DNA of 64,000 nucleotides from JAWPMT01 sp964653795 (lineage in GTDB: Bacteria; Bacteroidota; Bacteroidia; Cytophagales; Cyclobacteriaceae). The position numbers and the translations under genes were made by a program. Location of the stretch: positions 1 through 64,000 of the forward strand of contig CAZZHO010000002.1 of NCBI GenBank assembly GCA_964653795.1, read 5' to 3'. Below, piece by piece: positions 16,369 to 25,497 of the stretch; the stretch's first letter is position 1; each line of letters opens with the position of its first letter. The notes below the pieces were generated by a model that had not been told where the DNA came from, did not search any database, and was given only the letters and a program-made list of their open reading frames with translations.

Positions 16369-17651
16369 TCATGAAAAATATTCTAACATATACATTGGCT
16401 TTATTGGCTATCAATGTGGTCCATGCACAAGTTCCGGAACCAGCAAAGCCACAAGAAGGACCCATTGCGATTATAAATGCCAATATTCATACGGGTACTG
16501 GAGATGTGATTTCCAATGGGGCCATAGCCTTTGATAATGGGAAACTTACTTTCATAGGGAGTGGACAATCTTTTGATGGTCATCAGATAATTGATGCCGA
16601 TGGTAAGCACGTTTATCCAGGGTTAATTCTTCCCACTACTCAACTAGGTCTGGTTGATATCAATGCAGTAAGACCAACCAGGGACTATCAGGAAGTTGGG
16701 GATTACAAGCCTCACGTAAGGTCTTTAATTGCCTACAATACTGATAGTGAGCTGATAGCCACCCTCAGGTATAATGGGATCTTACTAGCTCAGACAACTC
16801 CAGCAGGTGGTAGAATACCGGGTACGTCCAGTGTAATGATGCTGGAAGGTTGGAATTGGGAAGACGCAGCGTATCAATCGGATGATGCTCTTCATGTCAA
16901 TTGGCCCCAGCTGTCATTTCGACCCAGGTGGTGGCTAGGGGAGACCTCACGTCGACCAAACAAGAATTATGACAAACAAGTGGCGGAGCTAAAAACGTTT
17001 TTCTCAGATGCCAAGAGCTATTCCAAAGCGAATAATTCAGAGAGTAACTTATTGTTGGAGGCAATAGCTCCCGTCTTTGACGGATCTAAGCGTCTGTTTG
17101 TAAGAGCCAATCATAGCAAAACGATCATAGATGCCATCCAGTATTTCAGTTCGATTGGTGTTGCTAATACTGTTTTAGTAGGGGGTCAAGATGCCTGGAG
17201 AGTGAAAGAACTATTGAAGGAGAAGAATATTCCGGTTTTGTTGGGTGACGTGCATGAACGTCCCTCTAGAGACGATGAGGACATTGATTTGGCTTATAAA
17301 ATGCCAGCAATGCTCTCGGAGGAAGGAATCAAAGTGGGGTTGACTTATGGTAACCTTCAAAGCTCTAGAAACCTACCCTTCTTTGCTGGAACAGCAGTGG
17401 CTTACGGCATGGAAAAAGAAGAGGCCCTGAAGCTAATGACGGCTAATACGGCAGAAATTCTGGGAGTTGGTGATAGGGCAGGAAGTTTGGAAGTAGGTAA
17501 AGACGCAATACTCTTTATTTCAGAAGGAGATGTGATGGATATGAGAACAAGCAAACTGACACATGCTTTCATCATGGGTAAGGAGCTGAATTTAGATGGA
17601 AAGCAGCAGGCCTTATATGATCGTTTCAAAAGAAAGTATTCGAACGATTAA
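16365..17651 (+). CDS. Exported amidohydrolase-like protein, metal site degenerate
   Basis: 428 residues with a signal peptide (MKNILTYTLALLAINVVHAQ, with alternative ATGs at 16365 and 16371). It has the amidohydrolase composite beta domain (IAIINANIHTGTGDVISNGAI, VYPGLILPTTQLGLVDI) and the C-terminal MTANTAEILGVGDRAGSLEVGKDAILFI block. The His-x-His site expected after PGLI is replaced by PTTQLG, so this protein probably lacks a normal binuclear metal centre. Translational overlap (ATGA) with the two-module amidohydrolase upstream suggests a heteromeric complex in which this is a structural or substrate-binding partner (inference). Confidence 0.8.
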   Translation: MIMKNILTYTLALLAINVVHAQVPEPAKPQEGPIAIINANIHTGTGDVISNGAIAFDNGKLTFIGSGQSFDGHQIIDADGKHVYPGLILPTTQLGLVDINAVRPTRDYQEVGDYKPHVRSLIAYNTDSELIATLRYNGILLAQTTPAGGRIPGTSSVMMLEGWNWEDAAYQSDDALHVNWPQLSFRPRWWLGETSRRPNKNYDKQVAELKTFFSDAKSYSKANNSESNLLLEAIAPVFDGSKRLFVRANHSKTIIDAIQYFSSIGVANTVLVGGQDAWRVKELLKEKNIPVLLGDVHERPSRDDEDIDLAYKMPAMLSEEGIKVGLTYGNLQSSRNLPFFAGTAVAYGMEKEEALKLMTANTAEILGVGDRAGSLEVGKDAILFISEGDVMDMRTSKLTHAFIMGKELNLDGKQQALYDRFKRKYSND

Positions 17652-17674
17652 AAGACAATAATCAAAAAAATGAG

Positions 17675-17699
17675 AGGGAAGCATTGCTTCCCTTTTTTA
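17675..17699 (+). terminator. Rho-independent terminator after the amidohydrolase operon
   Basis: GGGAAGC-ATT-GCTTCCC is a seven-base perfect stem with a three-base loop, followed directly by six T residues. It ends 48 bases after the stop codon of the second amidohydrolase. Confidence 0.85.
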
Positions 17700-17974
17700 T
17701 TGCAAATTTTTCAATGGCGATTAAATCCATTTTCAAGCAGTTGCAAGTTGATTTTTGTCTTTGGGCCTGTTTTAAGTAGGCTTTTTGGATAGATACTGAC
17801 TGGAATTTTTGGATTTTTCTCATTTCCGAACTGTTCAAATTTTTAATATTTCAAAAATTCAATGACTCTTTTAAAATTATAGGCACTTAATTCAATCTAC
17901 GGCAATTGATAGGTATGATTGCTGAAAATTTCGCAGTAAAGAGCATCAACGTAACAAAATTTTAAAATCGAGCG
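17700..17974. other. Leader region upstream of the ammonium transporter gene
   Basis: AT-rich non-coding stretch between the terminator and the transporter start. I find no sigma-54 box, no complete TAnnTTTG promoter and no stable hairpin. A 16-codon open frame from 17915 to 17965 is too short and unsupported to call. Confidence 0.4.
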
Positions 17975-19231
17975 ATGGAAGAGCAGTTAAGTAGCCAACT
18001 CACCGACGTGTTGTTAACCACCAATAACATCTGGATGATGGTGGCGACGGCCCTTGTATTCATTATGCATTTGGGCTTTGCTGGAGTGGAGGCCGGTTTT
18101 GGTCAATCTAAGAATACGGTCAACATTTTATTCAAGAATACGCTGACTCCCATCATTGGCCTTGTAAGCTATGCTTTACTAGGGTTTTTCCTTATGTACC
18201 CGGGATTTGAGACCCCAGGCTGGTTGGCATTTGATGGCCTTGGTTGGAAAAACTTTTGGTTCAACCCATCAGCAGTAGATGTTTCAGCTGGATATGCCGA
18301 TGCCGGATACACATATTGGACGGACTTTTTATTCCAAGGGATGTTTGCGGCGACAGCAGCTACCATCGTCTCTGGAGCTGTAGCTGAACGTATTAAGCTT
18401 TCATCTTACTTGATTTTTACTGTCATATTCGTAGGAATTGTTTATCCAATAATAGGTAGCTGGAAGTGGGGTGAAGGAGCATTGGATGCTATGAAATTTT
18501 ATGATTTTGCTGGATCAACGCTTGTGCACTCAGTGGGAGGATGGGGAGCCTTGGCCGGTATCATTATCTTGGGGCCACGTCTTGGTAAGTACGTAGATGG
18601 TAAAGTGGTGGACAAGCCAGGGTCTTCTGTCCCTTTGGCGGTAATAGGTGTTTTCCTTCTTTGGTTGGGATGGTTCGGCTTTAATGGCGGCTCTGTTCTT
18701 TCAGCAGATCCTGCGGCTGTGTCATTTGTGTTGGTCACCACCTCGCTATCAGCTTGTATGGGAGGTTTGGCAGGTTTCGTCACCGCATGGTTTGTTTTCA
18801 AAAGATTGGACTTGGGTATGGTGTTGAATGGTATACTTGCCGGATTAGTAGGTATTACTGCGGGAGCGGATGTTATTCCTCCAATCTGGGCAATGGTGGT
18901 AGGTATGATATCGGGCATCATCGTCGTATTCTCAGCAATAGGCCTGGATAAGCTGAAACTTGATGATGTGGTAGGCGCTGTATCTGTACACCTCTCATGT
19001 GGTATATGGGGTACGCTTGCAGTGGGAATTTTCTCAACTAACCCTGAGCACGTATTTCTCACGCAATTGAAAGGAGTGCTGATCTGCGGTGTGACTGCTT
19101 TTTCCGCAGCTTTCTTAATCTTTTACATTCTGAAAGTGACTACTGGAATCAGAGTGTCAATAGAGCATGAAGAAGAGGGGCTTGATAGCCACGAGCACGG
19201 TATACGTGGGTATACCATTACCCTAGAATAA
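17975..19231 (+). CDS. amt: Ammonium transporter, Amt family
   Basis: 418 residues with about eleven membrane segments. Ammonium and its deprotonated form are conducted through a pore lined by two His residues, here H185 (GSTLVHSVGGWGALAG) and H339 (VSVHLSCGIWGTLAVG). The Phe-gate region GMFAATAATIVSGAVAERIK is intact, as is the cytoplasmic C-terminal tail (SIEHEEEGLDSHEHGIRGY) with its conserved activating Gly. No PII (glnK) gene is next to it. It is a single-gene unit, with terminators before and after. There is no clear N-terminal signal sequence beyond the first membrane helix. Confidence 0.95.
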   Translation: MEEQLSSQLTDVLLTTNNIWMMVATALVFIMHLGFAGVEAGFGQSKNTVNILFKNTLTPIIGLVSYALLGFFLMYPGFETPGWLAFDGLGWKNFWFNPSAVDVSAGYADAGYTYWTDFLFQGMFAATAATIVSGAVAERIKLSSYLIFTVIFVGIVYPIIGSWKWGEGALDAMKFYDFAGSTLVHSVGGWGALAGIIILGPRLGKYVDGKVVDKPGSSVPLAVIGVFLLWLGWFGFNGGSVLSADPAAVSFVLVTTSLSACMGGLAGFVTAWFVFKRLDLGMVLNGILAGLVGITAGADVIPPIWAMVVGMISGIIVVFSAIGLDKLKLDDVVGAVSVHLSCGIWGTLAVGIFSTNPEHVFLTQLKGVLICGVTAFSAAFLIFYILKVTTGIRVSIEHEEEGLDSHEHGIRGYTITLE

Positions 19232-19352
19232 GTCGTGAATATTACAAAAAAATGAAGTTATGAAGAATTGATGTTGGCAGGGTAGGGTACTCTTAAATCC
19301 TAACTGTTTCCATACATATTCTTCATACAAAACAGCCAATATGCCTGAGAAG

Positions 19353-19375
19353 CCCATCTAATGATGGGTTTTTTT
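19353..19375 (+). terminator. Rho-independent terminator after amt
   Basis: CCCATC-TAAT-GATGGG forms a six-base stem followed by seven T residues. It lies between amt and the convergent acyltransferase gene and overlaps the latter's stop. Confidence 0.8.
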
Positions 19376-20198
19376 ATTTCGCAGAAAATTGAAGCGTTTG
19401 TTGACGCAAAAAGTCCAATAACTCTTGTTTGTCTTTGTATTGCTGAAGCAATTCAGGTTGTAGTGGTTCTCCAACAGTAAGCTTAATTTCCTTACCCATT
19501 TTGTTACGCACTTCATTGAGTAATAGACCAAGTCTAAGGTTTAAGTCAATTTGACTTGCGAGCTGAAACAGTCTACTGTTTTTGCCATGGACGAATACAG
19601 GTAGGACAGTTGCTTTTGTTTGTAAAATGAGTTTTGCTACAAATCGCTTCCATTCCAGATCTTCCGCCTTGCTAAAGAAGTTGGGACTAGTTGCTACTCC
19701 GCCTGAAGGGAATACCACGATAGCTTCGCCTTTCTTGAGGCGCTCATTTGCTAACTTTTTAGTTTCGATATTGATGAGTTGGGCCTCTCTGGTCTCATCG
19801 AAGCTTATGGGTAACAAGAAATCATTAATTCTTGCCTCATGTCCACAAAGGACGTGATTCACCAGTATTGAGAATTTTCTCCTTACCTTGGAAGCCAGGT
19901 CCGCCATTATTAACCCATCCACGACTCCAAATGGGTGATTGGCAATCAAGATTACTGGACCATCCTTCGGTAATTTTTCAAGCGCACCAAGGTCTACATC
20001 TTGAGAGATTTTGAGCTGTCGCAATGCTATTGACCAGGCCTCATGACCTTCAAAGTCCATAGCCTGCATTTCATTGTATAGCTTTTGAATCTTAGGTCTG
20101 CCAGTCAATACTTCTATGAACTGAATAACCAACTTTTTGAAGAGCGGATCGTCCGGCGAAGCGTAAGTTAATTGGTGGAAGCTAGACTGTTTTGGCAC
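19374..20198 (-). CDS. Lysophospholipid acyltransferase (PlsC-like)
   Basis: 274 residues of the membrane-associated glycerolipid acyltransferase family. The catalytic block is IANHPFGVVDGL, with His and Asp separated by five residues instead of the usual four, as in the hemolysin/ornithine-lipid branch. A second block, VVFPSGGVATSP, corresponds to the FPEG-like substrate motif. There is no clear transmembrane helix. The enzyme transfers an acyl chain to a lysolipid acceptor at the inner membrane, with the exact acceptor unknown. It lies five bases downstream of the purine nucleoside phosphorylase gene and is probably co-transcribed with it. Confidence 0.75.
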   Translation of the reverse strand: MPKQSSFHQLTYASPDDPLFKKLVIQFIEVLTGRPKIQKLYNEMQAMDFEGHEAWSIALRQLKISQDVDLGALEKLPKDGPVILIANHPFGVVDGLIMADLASKVRRKFSILVNHVLCGHEARINDFLLPISFDETREAQLINIETKKLANERLKKGEAIVVFPSGGVATSPNFFSKAEDLEWKRFVAKLILQTKATVLPVFVHGKNSRLFQLASQIDLNLRLGLLLNEVRNKMGKEIKLTVGEPLQPELLQQYKDKQELLDFLRQQTLQFSAK

Positions 20199-20203
20199 TT
20201 TAA

Positions 20204-21022
20204 CTAACCTTTGATATAAGCCTTGAACAATCTTATTAAATCTTTTTCAGCCAGTTGTGCTGTTTCAATAATATTTTGAATGTTGATTGGCTCCAGGTTA
20301 TCAGGGTCACAATCGTCAGTTAGTACCGATACAGCCACTACAGGAAGATTCAATTGATTGGCAGCGATCACCTCCGGTACAGTAGACATCCCAACTACAT
20401 CGGCCCCAATTTGACGTAAATAGCGGTATTCAGCTTTTGTCTCCAGGTTTGGGCCTGATACAGAGACATATACGCCCTCATTCAAATTAAGATCAATATT
20501 CGACGCAATCTGCTTGAGCTTGGCATTACCGGAAGCATTGTATGGTTCGCTCATGTCCACAAATATTTGTCCAAATTCAGCGGCTTCCTTTCCTCTGAGG
20601 GGATTGTCAGGTTGTAAATTGATATGATCATTAATCAACATAAGCTGTCCCTTTTTCCAGGATAAATTCATATTGCCACCGGCGTTGGAGATCAGCAGCT
20701 CTTTTATACCTAGTTGATTCATTACCCTGATTGGAAACACTATTTCCGTGGCACTATAGCCTTCATAATAATGGAATCTACCTTGCATGGCCAAAACCAT
20801 TTTACCTTCTAGTTTTCCATAAAGGAGCTTTCCTTTGTGAAATTCGACAGTGGACACAGGGAAGTTGGGAATCTCATCATAGTTCAATTCTACTTTTACC
20901 TCAATTTCATTGACCATCGCACCAAGTCCAGTGCCAAGTACGATTCCAATTTGTGGTGCCTCAATTCCCTTGTTTGCCAGAAACGAGGCAGTGGCCTCAA
21001 CCTTGCTCAATTGTGTTTCCAT
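20204..21022 (-). CDS. Purine nucleoside phosphorylase, trimeric type
   Basis: 272 residues. It cleaves inosine and guanosine with phosphate to the free base and ribose-1-phosphate in purine salvage. Motifs: IGIVLGTGLGAM (phosphate loop), GRFHYYEGYS, LLISNAGGNMN, SGPNLETKAEYRYLRQIGADVVGMSTVPEVIAA and the VLTDDCDP region, where trimeric PNPs have T-N-x-x. The ATG at 21022 is used rather than a TTG six codons upstream. The length is normal for the PunA/DeoD2 family (about 270). Confidence 0.92.
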   Translation of the reverse strand: METQLSKVEATASFLANKGIEAPQIGIVLGTGLGAMVNEIEVKVELNYDEIPNFPVSTVEFHKGKLLYGKLEGKMVLAMQGRFHYYEGYSATEIVFPIRVMNQLGIKELLISNAGGNMNLSWKKGQLMLINDHINLQPDNPLRGKEAAEFGQIFVDMSEPYNASGNAKLKQIASNIDLNLNEGVYVSVSGPNLETKAEYRYLRQIGADVVGMSTVPEVIAANQLNLPVVAVSVLTDDCDPDNLEPINIQNIIETAQLAEKDLIRLFKAYIKG

Positions 21023-21175
21023 AGTCACAAATATGATCAACCCGAAAAATTTATCAACCTGAAACTATGATTTCCGGTGCGTATGAGCCCTTCACAATAA
21101 TCGATGTGTTTTTTATGTTCTTAGTGCTAAGATGATTTACTAACTTGGTAGCCACTTGAATATTGAATAAACCCG

Positions 21176-22348
21176 ATGAAAAACCTACTAGTCATTTTTT
21201 TATTAACAACCTGTTTTTTTGTTGGTGCCCAAACGCCTGTTACAACAAGTGATTTCGAATTATTTGGAGATCACATTTTTGTAAAACTGAGTGTTGACGG
21301 TTCTGAGCCATTGGACTTCATTATGGATACAGGTGATGGTCTTACTGTAATAGATCTGGATGTTGCCAAAAGCCTGAACCTTCCTTTAGACCACAAGCAA
21401 GCTACTACAAGTGCCCAAGGGAGTATCACCGGAGCGTTGATCAAGCACAACAAAATTGAGCTAAATGGCATGTTGCTTGAAAAGAATATCAAAGTTTACG
21501 CAACGGATCTGGATCACCTTGAGATCAGCATAGGCCGAAACATAGATGGTATCATTGGATATGATATGCTTCATCATCACATTGTAAGGTTGAACTACGA
21601 CCAGATGAAGATTGAGGTGTATGATTCTGGTAGTTATCCGAAAGTAGGGGAGGTCATTCCATTTAAATTTCACACTGCCATACCTACGATTTCAGCTTAC
21701 GTGACTTTAAATGACGGAGCTAGCATAGAAGGAGATTTCTTTGTGAATACTGGAGCAGGTACCACACTTGACTTCAATACTCCTTTTGCGAATAGCAACA
21801 ACATCGTGGATCGTACTGGAGATCATTATTCTTATTTAGTTAAAGGTCTTGGCGACAAGGAGACAAGACACTATGAGGGTAGAGTAAAAAGTTTCCGTTT
21901 TGGCACAATATCTTACGATGATATGCCGATTGGTATTAGCCAGGTTCAAGCAGGTATCCAAGGTGACAAGAAAGTTGCTGGTATCATTGGTAACAGAATA
22001 TTGAGCAGATTCAATATCCTTTTTGATTACAAAGGACACAAGATGTACTTGGAACCAAACTCCAGAAAAGATGGCGATTTCTATGTTAACTCAAGCGGTT
22101 TGGACGTACAAATGGACAAAGACATGAGTAAGGTATTGATCCACCAGGTGATTGAGGGAAGTCAGGGAGAAAAAGCTGGAATCAAATTAAATGATGAACT
22201 GGTCGCAATCGATGGAAAGAGTGTAGCAGACATGACTTTAATTGATGTGGAAAACATTTTGAAGACTCCTGGTAAAACGGTGGAGTTGACAATTAATAGC
22301 GGAGGAACAGAGAAGAAAGTAAGTATTGAACTGAAGAAACTTCTGTAA
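21176..22348 (+). CDS. Exported retropepsin-like aspartic protease with PDZ domain
   Basis: 390 residues with a signal peptide (MKNLLVIFLLTTCFFVGAQ). Two aspartic-protease lobes follow. The first has FIMDTGDGLTVI, close to the D-T-G-A active site, and the second has FFVNTGAGTTLDF with Asn in place of the catalytic Asp. A PDZ domain occupies about residues 300-388 (VLIHQVIEGSQGEKAGIKLNDELVAIDG). The family is common in Bacteroidota periplasms with no well-defined substrate. If a dimeric Asp pair is needed, activity is uncertain. It is a single-gene unit ending at a strong terminator. Confidence 0.8.
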   Translation: MKNLLVIFLLTTCFFVGAQTPVTTSDFELFGDHIFVKLSVDGSEPLDFIMDTGDGLTVIDLDVAKSLNLPLDHKQATTSAQGSITGALIKHNKIELNGMLLEKNIKVYATDLDHLEISIGRNIDGIIGYDMLHHHIVRLNYDQMKIEVYDSGSYPKVGEVIPFKFHTAIPTISAYVTLNDGASIEGDFFVNTGAGTTLDFNTPFANSNNIVDRTGDHYSYLVKGLGDKETRHYEGRVKSFRFGTISYDDMPIGISQVQAGIQGDKKVAGIIGNRILSRFNILFDYKGHKMYLEPNSRKDGDFYVNSSGLDVQMDKDMSKVLIHQVIEGSQGEKAGIKLNDELVAIDGKSVADMTLIDVENILKTPGKTVELTINSGGTEKKVSIELKKLL

Positions 22349-22373
22349 GCCTTTTTTAGCAAAAGAAAATTAG

Positions 22374-22398
22374 AACCCGCTTCTGCGGGTTTTTTTAT
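22374..22398. terminator. Terminator between the protease and aminotransferase genes
   Basis: AACCCGC-TTCT-GCGGGTT with a T run to 22396 serves the rightward protease gene. A-rich sequence on the other side may let it act on the convergent aminotransferase gene too, whose stop begins at 22399. Confidence 0.85.
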
Positions 22399-23586
22399 TT
22401 AGTACGACGCTGAAATAGCTTGCATTATAAGATCACAAGCTTCTTCGATCTCATTTTTGGAAATGGTAAGTGGGGGAGCAATTCTCATGCTTTTGTCATT
22501 AAACAAGAACCAGTCTGTAATGACTCCAAGCTCAATGGCCCTATCGATAATCGGTTTCACTTCTTCGAAAGAACCAAAGTCCAGGGCCATCATGAGTCCT
22601 ATTTGACGGAACTGCAAGATTTTTTTGTGCTTAAGATGCTGACGGAAAAGCTGGGCTTTTTCTTCGACTGATTCAAGAAGGCCAGTTTGAATGGTACGGA
22701 GTGTGGCAAGTGCAGCAGCAGAGCTAACTGGGTGACCTCCAAAGGTGGTAATGTGACCTAGAACAGGATTGTCTTTAAGTACTCCCATTATCTCTGAAGA
22801 ACTAATAAAGCAGCTAATAGGCATACCGCCTCCCATACCTTTGGCACTGACTAATATGTCAGGCACTACTCCAAATTGCTCAAAGGCCCAGAGAGTTCCA
22901 GTACGGCCAAAACCACATTGTATCTCATCCAGGATAAGAAGAGTGCCGGTTTCTGTACAACTTTTACGAAGTTGCTCAAACCAGTTCTGGCAACTAAAGA
23001 CTACTCCGGCTTCCCCTTGAACGGTCTCAACCAGTACAGCTGCAGTCTGATCATCTATTCTTTCTAAATCACTGTAAGAACCATAGGTGATATGTGAAAC
23101 TCCAGGCACCAGGGGCCTGAATTTCTCTTTGAATATCTCCGACCCACTCACAGATAAGGCACCTTGAGACGATCCATGGTAAGCGTTGATGCAGCTGATA
23201 ATTTTCGGTTTACCGCTAAATCTTTTAGCCAGTTTAATAGCTCCTTCAACAGCCTCGCTTCCAGAGTTTAGTAGATATACATTATCGAGGTTCGAGGGTA
23301 AAGTGTCAGCTAATGCCTTAGCTAATTGCACCTGAGGGCTCTGTACATACTCCCCATAGACCATCAAGTGCAAATACTTATCCGTTTGCTCTCGAATGGC
23401 TTCAACCACCGCGGGATGTCTGTGCCCGATATTACTTACACCAATACCTGAAATTAGATCGATGTATTTCTTCCCTTCTGTATCGTATAGATAGACACCT
23501 TCAGCTCTATCAATCTCCAGAGCGAGTGGAAAGTCTGAAGTTTGAGCCAGATGATTGGTGAAGAGTTGTCGATTAGTAAGCTGCAG
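22399..23586 (-). CDS. Class III aminotransferase (acetylornithine/ornithine type), probable CTG start
   Basis: 395 residues when read from CTG at 23586. This PLP enzyme belongs to the ornithine/acetylornithine group: NSGSEAVEGAIKLAKRF, ILDEIQCGFGRTGTLWAFEQ and SAKGMGGGMPISCF with the PLP Lys. The first ATG/GTG/TTG in frame is a GTG at 23409, but the 59 codons before it encode the conserved N-terminus (LTNRQLFTNHL, ALEIDRAEGVYLYD, DLISGIGVSNIGHRHP). That region has no ATG, GTG or TTG. The CTG lies two bases after the transketolase stop and is preceded by AGAAAGGGG, a strong ribosome-binding sequence for this genome. A sequence error is the alternative. The substrate is not certain; a catabolic or Lys/Orn role is possible. 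Confidence 0.8.
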   Translation of the reverse strand: MQLTNRQLFTNHLAQTSDFPLALEIDRAEGVYLYDTEGKKYIDLISGIGVSNIGHRHPAVVEAIREQTDKYLHLMVYGEYVQSPQVQLAKALADTLPSNLDNVYLLNSGSEAVEGAIKLAKRFSGKPKIISCINAYHGSSQGALSVSGSEIFKEKFRPLVPGVSHITYGSYSDLERIDDQTAAVLVETVQGEAGVVFSCQNWFEQLRKSCTETGTLLILDEIQCGFGRTGTLWAFEQFGVVPDILVSAKGMGGGMPISCFISSSEIMGVLKDNPVLGHITTFGGHPVSSAAALATLRTIQTGLLESVEEKAQLFRQHLKHKKILQFRQIGLMMALDFGSFEEVKPIIDRAIELGVITDWFLFNDKSMRIAPPLTISKNEIEEACDLIMQAISASY

Positions 23587-23588
23587 TT

Positions 23589-24545
23589 TTACCCCTTTCT
23601 CTGAATTGCTTTTTTAGCGGCTTCTACGATGTTTTCGGTGCTAAGCCCGTACTTATCCAGTAGTTCTTCAGGCTTCCCACTTTCACCAAACGAATCATTT
23701 ACTCCGACCATTTCCAGAGGCGCTGGAGCATTTCTGCCTAATGTCTGTGCCACACTTTCGCCCAGACCTCCATTAAGCTGATGCTCTTCTGCTGTGACCG
23801 CACACTTGGTTTTATTGACAGAGGCAAGAATAGCTTCTTCATCAAGAGGCTTGATTGTATGAATATTAATTACTTCAGCGGAGATACCTTGTTGTTCTAA
23901 GATCTCTTCGGCTTCAATAGCTTTCCATACCATGTGGCCATTAGCGAAGATGGTAACGTCTTTACCGTCAATCATCTTGTCTGCCTTCCCTATTTCGAAA
24001 GGTCGATCTTCCGCGATGAAAATGGGCCATTTCGGACGGCCAAACCGTAAGTAAACTGGTCCGTGATGCTTGGCTATGGCTTTCGTTGCCGCTCTTGTTT
24101 GCTCATAATCGCATGGCACAATTACAGTAAAATTGGGGAGCATTTTGGTCATACCCACATCTTCCAAAATCTGGTGTGTGGCCCCATCTTCTCCCAATGT
24201 CAACCCTGCGTGCGAAGCGCATACCTTTACATTCTTATCGGAATAAGCTATAGATTGTCTCAATTGATCGTAGACTCTTCCAGTTGAAAAGTTTGCGAAG
24301 GTTCCTGTGAAAGGAATTTTTCCCGCGGTAGCCAATCCAGCGGCAACACCCATCATGTTCGCTTCGGCAATCCCTATTTGAAAAAATCTCTCAGGAAACT
24401 CTTTGATAAAATCTCCCATTTTTAGAGAGCCAACAAGGTCAGCACATAATGCCACGACTTCCGGGTTGTCCTGGCCGGCCTCCAATAGTCCTACTCCAAA
24501 CCCTGATCTTGTATCTTTCTTTTCAGTATATGTGTATTTCGCCAT
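23589..24545 (-). CDS. Transketolase, C-terminal subunit
   Basis: 318 residues, the pyrimidine-binding and C-terminal domains of a split transketolase. Motifs: FFQIGIAEANMMGVAAGLA with the catalytic Glu, CASHAGLTLGEDGATHQILEDVGMT, and the C-terminal GGLGESVAQTL. It would pair with the N-terminal subunit encoded 26 bases upstream to move two-carbon units in the pentose phosphate pathway. The split form is known in many bacteria and archaea. An acetoin- or DXS-like enzyme is less likely because the HAGLTLGEDGATHQ block is transketolase-like. Confidence 0.88.
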   Translation of the reverse strand: MAKYTYTEKKDTRSGFGVGLLEAGQDNPEVVALCADLVGSLKMGDFIKEFPERFFQIGIAEANMMGVAAGLATAGKIPFTGTFANFSTGRVYDQLRQSIAYSDKNVKVCASHAGLTLGEDGATHQILEDVGMTKMLPNFTVIVPCDYEQTRAATKAIAKHHGPVYLRFGRPKWPIFIAEDRPFEIGKADKMIDGKDVTIFANGHMVWKAIEAEEILEQQGISAEVINIHTIKPLDEEAILASVNKTKCAVTAEEHQLNGGLGESVAQTLGRNAPAPLEMVGVNDSFGESGKPEELLDKYGLSTENIVEAAKKAIQRKG

Positions 24546-24571
24546 TATTTCTTTTTTAAAAGGTTTGGGTA

Positions 24572-25414
24572 TTAGTAGTCTCCTAAAGTTTCTTCCAGCT
24601 GTCCAAGCGCTGATGCTAATTGTTCATCATTTGGAGCAGCACCATGCCATTTATGCGTTCCTTCCATGAAGTCCACGCCTTTGCCCATCTCAGTTTTCAT
24701 CAAGATCATAATTGGTTTGCCATTGCCAGTTTTGGACTTGGCTTCCTTCAATGCTGAGATGATTTCCTCCATCTTGTTTCCATCGGCCTCCAATACATCC
24801 CATCCAAATGCGACATATTTCATTTTCAGATCTCCAAGAGAGTTCACTTCATCTACAGGACCATCAATTTGTTGGCCATTATAGTCTATAGCTGCAATGA
24901 GATTATCGGCCTTTTTACTGGCAGCTAACATCGCCGCTTCCCAAACCTGGCCTTCTTGTTGCTCCCCGTCGCCCATTAGGGTAAACACATGTTTTGTGTC
25001 TCCATTTAGTTTTTTCGCTAGAGCTGCACCTAATGCTACTGACAAACCTTGCCCCAGAGATCCTGAGGCTACGCGAATACCAGGCAGCCCCTCCTCAGTG
25101 GCCGGATGACCTTGAAGGCGACTATCAATTTGTCTGAAAGTCGCAAGCTCCGGAACATCGAAGAATCCGGCTCTTGCCAATACACTGTACCAAACTGGAG
25201 AAATGTGCCCATTGGAAAGGAAGAACATGTCCTCATCTTTTCCCTCCATGGAGAAGGGAGTCTTGTAATCCATGACTTCAAAATAAAGGGCTACGAAATA
25301 GTCGGCACATCCTAACGATCCTCCAGGGTGTCCTGACTGACATGCATGTACCATTCGTACAATGTCCCTTCTTACTTGTGAAGCTGTTTGGGTAAGTTTG
25401 GTGATATCTGGCAT
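24572..25414 (-). CDS. Transketolase, N-terminal subunit
   Basis: 280 residues carrying the thiamine-diphosphate-binding half. Visible motifs: HACQSGHPGGSLGCADYFVALY, GHISPVWYSVLA, GSLGQGLSVALGAALA and the metal/TPP motif TLMGDGEQQEGQVWEA, ending with DYNGQQIDG. Together with the downstream gene it makes one transketolase, with combined length close to the 600 or so residues of the fused enzyme. It is the first gene of an operon with the second subunit and the aminotransferase, and it is divergent from the M28 peptidase. Confidence 0.9.
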   Translation of the reverse strand: MPDITKLTQTASQVRRDIVRMVHACQSGHPGGSLGCADYFVALYFEVMDYKTPFSMEGKDEDMFFLSNGHISPVWYSVLARAGFFDVPELATFRQIDSRLQGHPATEEGLPGIRVASGSLGQGLSVALGAALAKKLNGDTKHVFTLMGDGEQQEGQVWEAAMLAASKKADNLIAAIDYNGQQIDGPVDEVNSLGDLKMKYVAFGWDVLEADGNKMEEIISALKEAKSKTGNGKPIMILMKTEMGKGVDFMEGTHKWHGAAPNDEQLASALGQLEETLGDY

Positions 25415-25497
25415 AAGCGATAGTTAATAAGCTTAAAGGCGAAATTAACAAATCGCAACCTTGATTCTTATTTGCCTGAAGAAAACGATTTCGACCT

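Noticed and set aside
17915..17965. 16-codon open frame just before amt
   Set aside because: Too short, with no ribosome-binding signal or known leader-peptide features.
18499..19062. 187-residue open frame on the minus strand opposite amt
   Set aside because: It lies wholly within a clear transporter gene, and its composition (Pro/Thr-rich) is that of an antisense shadow.
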